DNA from: Caryophanales bacterium UBA3631
GTDB lineage: Bacteria > Bacillota_I > Bacilli_A > RF39 > UBA660
DNA length: 64,000 nt
NCBI GenBank assembly: GCA_002374055.1
Contig: DFLA01000046.1
Coordinates: 3,774-67,773, forward strand
Direction: 5' to 3'
A program made the position numbers and the translations under genes. The stretch's first letter is position 1; each line of letters begins with the position of its first letter. The notes under the pieces are model-generated. The model did not search any database, was not told where the DNA came from, and worked only from the letters and a program-made list of their open reading frames with translations. Of the stretch, positions 60,756 to 64,000 are shown piece after piece.

Positions 60756-60779
60756 GGGGGATTTGGGCTTGAGCACTTG
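60756..60779 (+). repeat. tRNA-Ala 5'-half fragment, inverted
   Basis: GGGGGATT followed by TGGGCTTGAGCACTTG, against GGGGGATT...TTGGCTAGAGCACTTG in the intact tRNA-Ala (14 of 16 in the second part, 7 bases of the D-arm missing). Opposite orientation to the functional gene 80 bp away. Confidence 0.55.
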
Positions 60780-60792
60780 GGGTTTTTATTTG

Positions 60793-61878
60793 TTATTCTA
60801 TCACTTCTTCTATTTCCTTTATTTTAATATTGTCTATTTCTACTTGATTTATTGAGTCAAATCTTTTTGTTATTTTATCTGTTGTTGTATGTATTTCTTT
60901 TACATCTTTACTAACTGTTTCTATACTTCTATATAGTTTATCCCATCTATCTTTATATCTTTTAAATTCTACGTCTAGCAGTCTTAGTTCTTGGTGTATT
61001 ACTTTTGCGTATTTATCTCTTTCTATGTTTTTTATTATTACTTGTATTGTTGTTAGTGTGCTTATTAGTGTTGTTGGGCTTGTTATCCATACTCTTTTTT
61101 TGTATGAGTATTGTAATATATCTTGATGGTATGCGTTAATTTCCGCAAATATTGCTTCTGCTGGCACAAACATTATTGCTTGATTACTTGTTACTCCTGG
61201 TATTATATATTTTGAGCTTATTGCGTCTATGTGTTTTTTTACGTCTGCTTTAAATAATTTTTCTGCTTCTCTTCTTATTTCTGGCGAGTTAGTTTTATCT
61301 ACCATTATTTGATAGTTTTCTAGTGGAAATTTTGAGTCTATTGCGATTGTTCCGAGTGGATTGGGTGCAAATAATACACAGTCAGCTATTGTTGTATTGT
61401 TAAATTGGTATTGTAGTTGATATATTTTTTTATTGTTTTCTCCAAATACATTTGCCATTATATTGTTTAGGTTTATTTCTCCGAATATTCCTCTTGTTTT
61501 TTTATCTGTTAGTACACTTTGCAGTGAGATAATGTCTGATGATAGGTTATCTATTTTCTTTTGTGCTTCGTCTATTTTTGATAGTCTTTCTAATACATTT
61601 GTAAATGTTTTGTTTGTTTTTTCAAAGTTTTCGTCTATTCTTTCATTTACTTTTTCGTTTATTAGTCTTAGTCTAAAGTCTATTTTATCATTTGCTTCAG
61701 TAAAGTTTTTGTTTAGATCATCTTTTAGGTTTGATTTAAATTCTCCTAGCTCTTTTATCATATTTGTTTCTAGTTTTCCAAGTCGTTCTGTTATGTTTGA
61801 TTCGTTTACTCCTTTTGTTGTATTTATTATTGCTAGTATTAATATAAGTATTAGTATTCCAATTATTATATACTCCAT
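60793..61878 (-). CDS. rmuC: RmuC-family DNA recombination protein
   Basis: 361 residues. N-terminal membrane helix (about 3-20), coiled coil (25-120) and the RmuC nuclease-like domain with RGIFGEINLNNIMANV, LGTIAIDSKFPLENY, SNQAIMFVPAEAIFAEIN and RVWITSPTTLISTL. In E. coli RmuC limits inversions at inverted repeats. GGAG ribosome site. Confidence 0.9.
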   Translation of the reverse strand: MEYIIIGILILILILAIINTTKGVNESNITERLGKLETNMIKELGEFKSNLKDDLNKNFTEANDKIDFRLRLINEKVNERIDENFEKTNKTFTNVLERLSKIDEAQKKIDNLSSDIISLQSVLTDKKTRGIFGEINLNNIMANVFGENNKKIYQLQYQFNNTTIADCVLFAPNPLGTIAIDSKFPLENYQIMVDKTNSPEIRREAEKLFKADVKKHIDAISSKYIIPGVTSNQAIMFVPAEAIFAEINAYHQDILQYSYKKRVWITSPTTLISTLTTIQVIIKNIERDKYAKVIHQELRLLDVEFKRYKDRWDKLYRSIETVSKDVKEIHTTTDKITKRFDSINQVEIDNIKIKEIEEVIE

Positions 61879-61930
61879 TTTTATTCTCCTTTATACAAAT
61901 GTTCGTATTGTTTTCTTAAAAAATTAATGA

Positions 61931-62473
61931 CTATACTGTCATTAACTCTTGTTCTTTTACTTTTAGTTTTTCTTCTACTATTTTATTGTATTTATTTATT
62001 AATTCTTGAACTTCATCTTGTGCTTGTTTTTGTTCGTCTTCTGTTATTTCTAGTTTTTTGATATCATTGTTTGCGTCTTGTCTAACGTTTCTTAGTGCGA
62101 TTTTGCAGTCTTCTGCCATTCCTTTAACTTGTTTAACATATTCTCTTCTTGTTTCTTCTGTAAGTGCTGGAATGTTTAGTATTATTACTTCACCATTATT
62201 GTTTGGAGTAAGTCCTATGTTTGCTTCATATATTCCTTTTTCTATTGCTCCTAGACATGATTTATCGAATGGTTTAATCATTAATTGTCTTGCTTCTGGA
62301 ATTGATATTGTTGCAAGTTGTTTTAGTGGTGTTGGTGCTCCATAGTATACTGCCATTACTCCATCTAATATTGAAGGATTAGCTCTTCCTGCTCTAACAT
62401 TGGTGAATCTTTTTTCCATGTTTTCTATCGCACTTTCCATGTTTAATTCTGTTTCTTCTAAAATTTCATTCAT
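61931..62473 (-). CDS. frr: Ribosome recycling factor
   Basis: 180 residues. Three-helix bundle plus domain II: RFTNVRAGRANPSILDGV, VYYGAPTPLKQLATISIPEARQL, VKGMAEDCKIALRNVRQDAN. Splits post-termination ribosomes with EF-G. AGGTGAT ribosome site. pyrH, its usual upstream neighbour, is absent; instead a clear promoter and then a foreign-looking MBL gene lie upstream. Confidence 0.97.
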   Translation of the reverse strand: MNEILEETELNMESAIENMEKRFTNVRAGRANPSILDGVMAVYYGAPTPLKQLATISIPEARQLMIKPFDKSCLGAIEKGIYEANIGLTPNNNGEVIILNIPALTEETRREYVKQVKGMAEDCKIALRNVRQDANNDIKKLEITEDEQKQAQDEVQELINKYNKIVEEKLKVKEQELMTV

Positions 62474-62484
62474 TTATATCACCT

Positions 62485-62536
62485 ATTAATTAGTATACAA
62501 ATTATTGCTTTCAAAGTCAATGGATTAATGTTATGA
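62485..62536. repeat. Left copy of direct repeat flanking the MBL gene
   Basis: Contains CTATTAAT, AATTATTGCTTTCAAAGTCAA and the frr promoter. Matches 63505-63557, the core ATTATTRCTTTCAAAGTCAA being nearly identical. Confidence 0.75.
62492..62520 (-). promoter_or_regulatory. Promoter of frr
   Basis: On the minus strand TTGACT (62515-62520), 17-nt spacer, TATACT (62492-62497). Confidence 0.8.
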
Positions 62537-62565
62537 TTTTTGTTTATTATATATTTACTAAAAAA

Positions 62566-63390
62566 CTATATTACAATGCTAAGTCCGACTCTCATCTGCA
62601 TAAGCTTGTCTCCGAGGTCTTTTTTCATTATCCCATATGCACGTTCCTTGGTACAGTGACCTGTACAGATAAGATCAATTCCCATACTGTCAAGAGTCTG
62701 TGCAATATCGTGTATTTCCGAAGCGGGCTTGGTGAAAAGATGAAATCCTCCGATAATGGCATAAATATGCTTGTCTGGGAATGTTTCGCGAACTTCATTG
62801 ACAATATTTATCACTCCGCCATGTGAACATGAATTCAGTATGACAAGACCTTTTGAGGTGTCTATCACAAGACTCTGTTCATGTGAAAAGTCATCTGGGA
62901 TAAATCCATTGGGTGTACGTCTGTACATACCACTTTTTTTTCCAATCAGTGAAAGTCCATCTGTCTTGTGTGGTATTAGATATACTCCTTCCATGATGAT
63001 ATAATCTCCTGAGGCCATGACTATTCTGTCATGATATTCTGAGATTATGCCTCGAGGTATACCTGCATAAAAATGTAGAAACCCTATCTTTCCGTAGCAG
63101 TTATCGGAAGTTCCCTCCCTTAGATAGAATTTTGCCTTTGAATTATTCTTGAAGAATGCCGGCATACCATTTGCGTGATCGCAATGTGCATGACTGAGTA
63201 CGGCGTAATCCACATCTGCAACATCCATTCCAAGTTTTTTCATATTTTTTATGAATAAATCAGAACCCCCAGTGTCAAGAAGTATCTTTTTCCCAGAATA
63301 CTCGATAAGTAATGACAATCCCCATTGACTGCTAAGTCCATTGTTTTTGTTCTTTTTGTTATCAATTATAACTGTGATTTTTGTTTCCAT
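62566..63390 (-). CDS. MBL-fold metallohydrolase, probably horizontally acquired
   Basis: 274 residues. Metal motif SHAHCDHANGM, LLDTGGSDLF before it, NSCSHGGVI and a C-terminal TGHCTKERAY. This fits the COG1237-type MBL proteins (relatives of archaeal methanopterin-pathway phosphate synthases and uncharacterised hydrolases). No signal peptide. Base use is unlike its neighbours: a 60-base sample at 62641-62700 has 26 G+C, and codons such as CTC, GGC and CCG are frequent. Flanked by a direct repeat of the frr promoter region. All this points to recent transfer. Confidence 0.85.
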   Translation of the reverse strand: METKITVIIDNKKNKNNGLSSQWGLSLLIEYSGKKILLDTGGSDLFIKNMKKLGMDVADVDYAVLSHAHCDHANGMPAFFKNNSKAKFYLREGTSDNCYGKIGFLHFYAGIPRGIISEYHDRIVMASGDYIIMEGVYLIPHKTDGLSLIGKKSGMYRRTPNGFIPDDFSHEQSLVIDTSKGLVILNSCSHGGVINIVNEVRETFPDKHIYAIIGGFHLFTKPASEIHDIAQTLDSMGIDLICTGHCTKERAYGIMKKDLGDKLMQMRVGLSIVI

Positions 63391-63504
63391 TATTCATCAT
63401 CCATTCATACAAATATTTTTGTGGTTCATTCTTTACAGCTGATATTATTATATCATATGTTCATCAAAAAAACACAATTTTGTTTTGTAAGTCATTTATA
63501 TCGT

Positions 63505-63557
63505 CTATTAATAGATACACTAATTATTACTTTCAAAGTCAATCTATAATTGTTATA
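63505..63557. repeat. Right copy of direct repeat flanking the MBL gene
   Basis: CTATTAATA, AATTATTACTTTCAAAGTCAA; matches 62485-62536. The -35 TTGACT is kept but the -10 is degraded. Confidence 0.75.
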
Positions 63558-63593
63558 AATCATGTTATTTTACTATTAATTTTTTGTTAATTG

Positions 63594-63622
63594 TTGATTT
63601 TTTATTATTTGTGTGTTAGAAT
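63594..63622 (+). promoter_or_regulatory. Promoter of element 4 antisense RNA
   Basis: TTGATT (63594-63599), 17-nt spacer, TAGAAT (63617-63622), extended -10 TG. Confidence 0.7.
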
Positions 63623-63650
63623 GTATCTAGTGAGGGAATTCTTCATATAA

Positions 63651-63686
63651 TAAAAAAGGGAATACTTAACTTGGCAATGTTGAGTA
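63651..63686 (-). terminator. Terminator of element 4 peptide mRNA
   Basis: Minus-strand hairpin TACTCAAC/GTTAAGTA followed by TTCCC and six U. Confidence 0.7.
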
Positions 63687-63710
63687 CTCTCCTCAAAAAA
63701 TTCTTGTTTT

Positions 63711-63752
63711 GAGTACTTAATCTATTGTTTAGATTGAGTACTCTGTTTGTTT
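63711..63752 (+). terminator. Terminator of element 4 antisense RNA
   Basis: 14-bp stem, 5-nt loop, then TGTTTGTTT. Confidence 0.7.
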
Positions 63753-63784
63753 AATAAGCAAGAAATTTTGTTTATTCTAAGATG

Positions 63785-63853
63785 TTATCTATATATTATT
63801 AGTAAAACAATGATAATAATTAATGAGAAGACTAGAAAGTCTTTTTTTGTCAT
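63785..63853 (-). CDS. Element 4 hydrophobic peptide (22 aa), putative toxin
   Basis: Begins MTKKDFLVF, then an Ile/Leu/Val stretch, and ends IIYR. It is the shortest of the four but keeps the MTKKD start and single membrane segment. GGAGGT ribosome site (complement of 63862-63867) pairs perfectly with ACCTCC (complement of 63872-63877) across an ACAA loop, so the free mRNA should be poorly translated until refolded. Family unknown to me. Confidence 0.65.
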   Translation of the reverse strand: MTKKDFLVFSLIIIIVLLIIYR

Positions 63854-63861
63854 ATCATCAT

Positions 63862-63877
63862 ACCTCCTTGTGGAGGT
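63862..63877 (-). promoter_or_regulatory. Hairpin masking the element 4 ribosome site
   Basis: ACCTCC-ACAA-GGAGGT on the minus strand. The 3' arm is the Shine-Dalgarno sequence. Confidence 0.85.
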
Positions 63878-63907
63878 TAGTACCCAACAGTTTGTATTCC
63901 CAATATA

Positions 63908-63936
63908 ATTATATATTATAATTAATTCTATGTAAA
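63908..63936 (-). promoter_or_regulatory. Promoter of element 4 peptide mRNA
   Basis: On the minus strand TTTACA (63931-63936), 17-nt spacer, TATAAT (63908-63913). Confidence 0.75.
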
Positions 63937-63964
63937 TATATTTGGTTAATTTTTTGTAAATTTA

Positions 63965-63993
63965 AAGATAGCTTGTAGCTATCTTATTTTTTT
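63965..63993. terminator. Terminator hairpin at the right edge
   Basis: AAGATAGC/GCTATCTT (8 bp) with a T-run on the plus strand. The gene it serves is not in the window. Confidence 0.6.
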
Positions 63994-64000
63994 AGTTTTC

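Larger units (their letters stand above)
63629..63752 (+). ncRNA. Element 4 putative antitoxin RNA (~124 nt)
   Basis: 5' hairpin TGAGG/CTTCA (63631-63645), where a G-U pair replaces A-U so the fold is kept. A-rich linker, hairpin TACTTAAC (63663-63670) / GTTGAGTA (63679-63686), then terminator GAGTACTTAATCTA (63711-63724) / TAGATTGAGTACTC (63730-63743), 14 bp with one G-U and a T-rich but broken tail. In this copy it stops about 30 bp before the peptide stop codon. Confidence 0.62.
63594..63936. other. Element 4: type I toxin-antitoxin-like module
   Basis: Fourth copy, upstream of the MBL gene. Same convergent plan. The recognition motif is GAGTACT, as in element 2. Direct repeat AGTACTTAA (63712-63720) and AGTACCCAA (63879-63887) gives 9 bp of RNA-RNA pairing with two G-U. 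The ribosome site lies in a perfect 6-bp hairpin with a tetraloop, the clearest masking structure of the four. Confidence 0.72.

Noticed and set aside
1..64000. CRISPR array
   Set aside because: No set of regularly spaced identical direct repeats was seen. The repeats present are two to four copies and lie at gene junctions.
1..64000. Mycoplasma-type genetic code (UGA as Trp)
   Set aside because: Conserved proteins are full length under the standard code, Trp is encoded by TGG, and some genes end in TGA.

Overview
The window is AT-rich (roughly 70-75% A+T by eye) and uses the standard bacterial code. It carries spore genes (gpr, spoIIP, spoIVA, spoVIF), Bacillus-type gene clusters and Gram-positive features (PolC, RNase Y, CIRCE operators). 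This points to an endospore-forming member of the Bacillota, class Bacilli, probably one of the low-GC, gut-associated, mostly uncultured lineages. The organism cannot be named from the sequence alone. Almost all genes lie on the minus strand.

Layout. 1-8.3 kb: partial ABC exporter, lipoprotein, two tandem small toxin-antitoxin-like elements, rny, an HD protein, and the yqxA-like/spoIIP/gpr sporulation group. 8.3-12.8 kb: rpsT, a secreted transglutaminase-like protein, an orphan histidine kinase, a cysteine-less EIIB-like protein, and an FtsW/RodA-family gene. 12.5-17.2 kb: accessory block with two DUF1016 (YhcG-type) nuclease genes separated by a 45-bp repeat, and a large pilin-like protein with a B-repeat. 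17.2-28.9 kb: rpmF-DUF177-tmcAL, a degenerate phosphoesterase, recU-ponA, htpG with CIRCE, nth-dnaD, a CCA/poly(A) polymerase-family enzyme and VanY. 29-38.3 kb: SGNH protein, HU, phosphoesterase, spoIVA, an unknown gene, spoVIF, der, a KilA-N gene with a likely frameshift, and an N-domain-less clpB with CIRCE. 38.5-48.7 kb: Fic-like protein, then greA, two U32 genes, trmR, mltG, DUF1292, ruvX, ireB (the Bacillus yrzL-to-greA cluster), dgt and polA. 48.8-64 kb: small hypotheticals, MBL hydrolase, polC, Fic, lipoprotein, trxB-ohrR-type-gpx redox operon, map, tRNA-Ala, rmuC, frr, and a higher-GC MBL gene that looks transferred.

The most interesting content is a family of four short intergenic elements (2314-2657, 2684-3006, 41935-42303, 63594-63936). 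Each has two convergent promoters with 17-nt spacers. The minus transcript encodes a 22-35 residue hydrophobic peptide behind a strong Shine-Dalgarno, which three copies can mask in a hairpin. The plus transcript is a short non-coding RNA that overlaps the peptide mRNA at their 3' ends. Direct repeats whose sequence changes from copy to copy would let the RNA pair with the peptide mRNA leader. The layout resembles the par/fst type I toxin-antitoxin system, but I do not recognise the peptides.

A second theme is accessory genes bounded by partial copies of neighbouring sequence: the lipoprotein next to trxB, the MBL gene next to frr, and the DUF1016 genes. This suggests insertion by recombination with local duplication.
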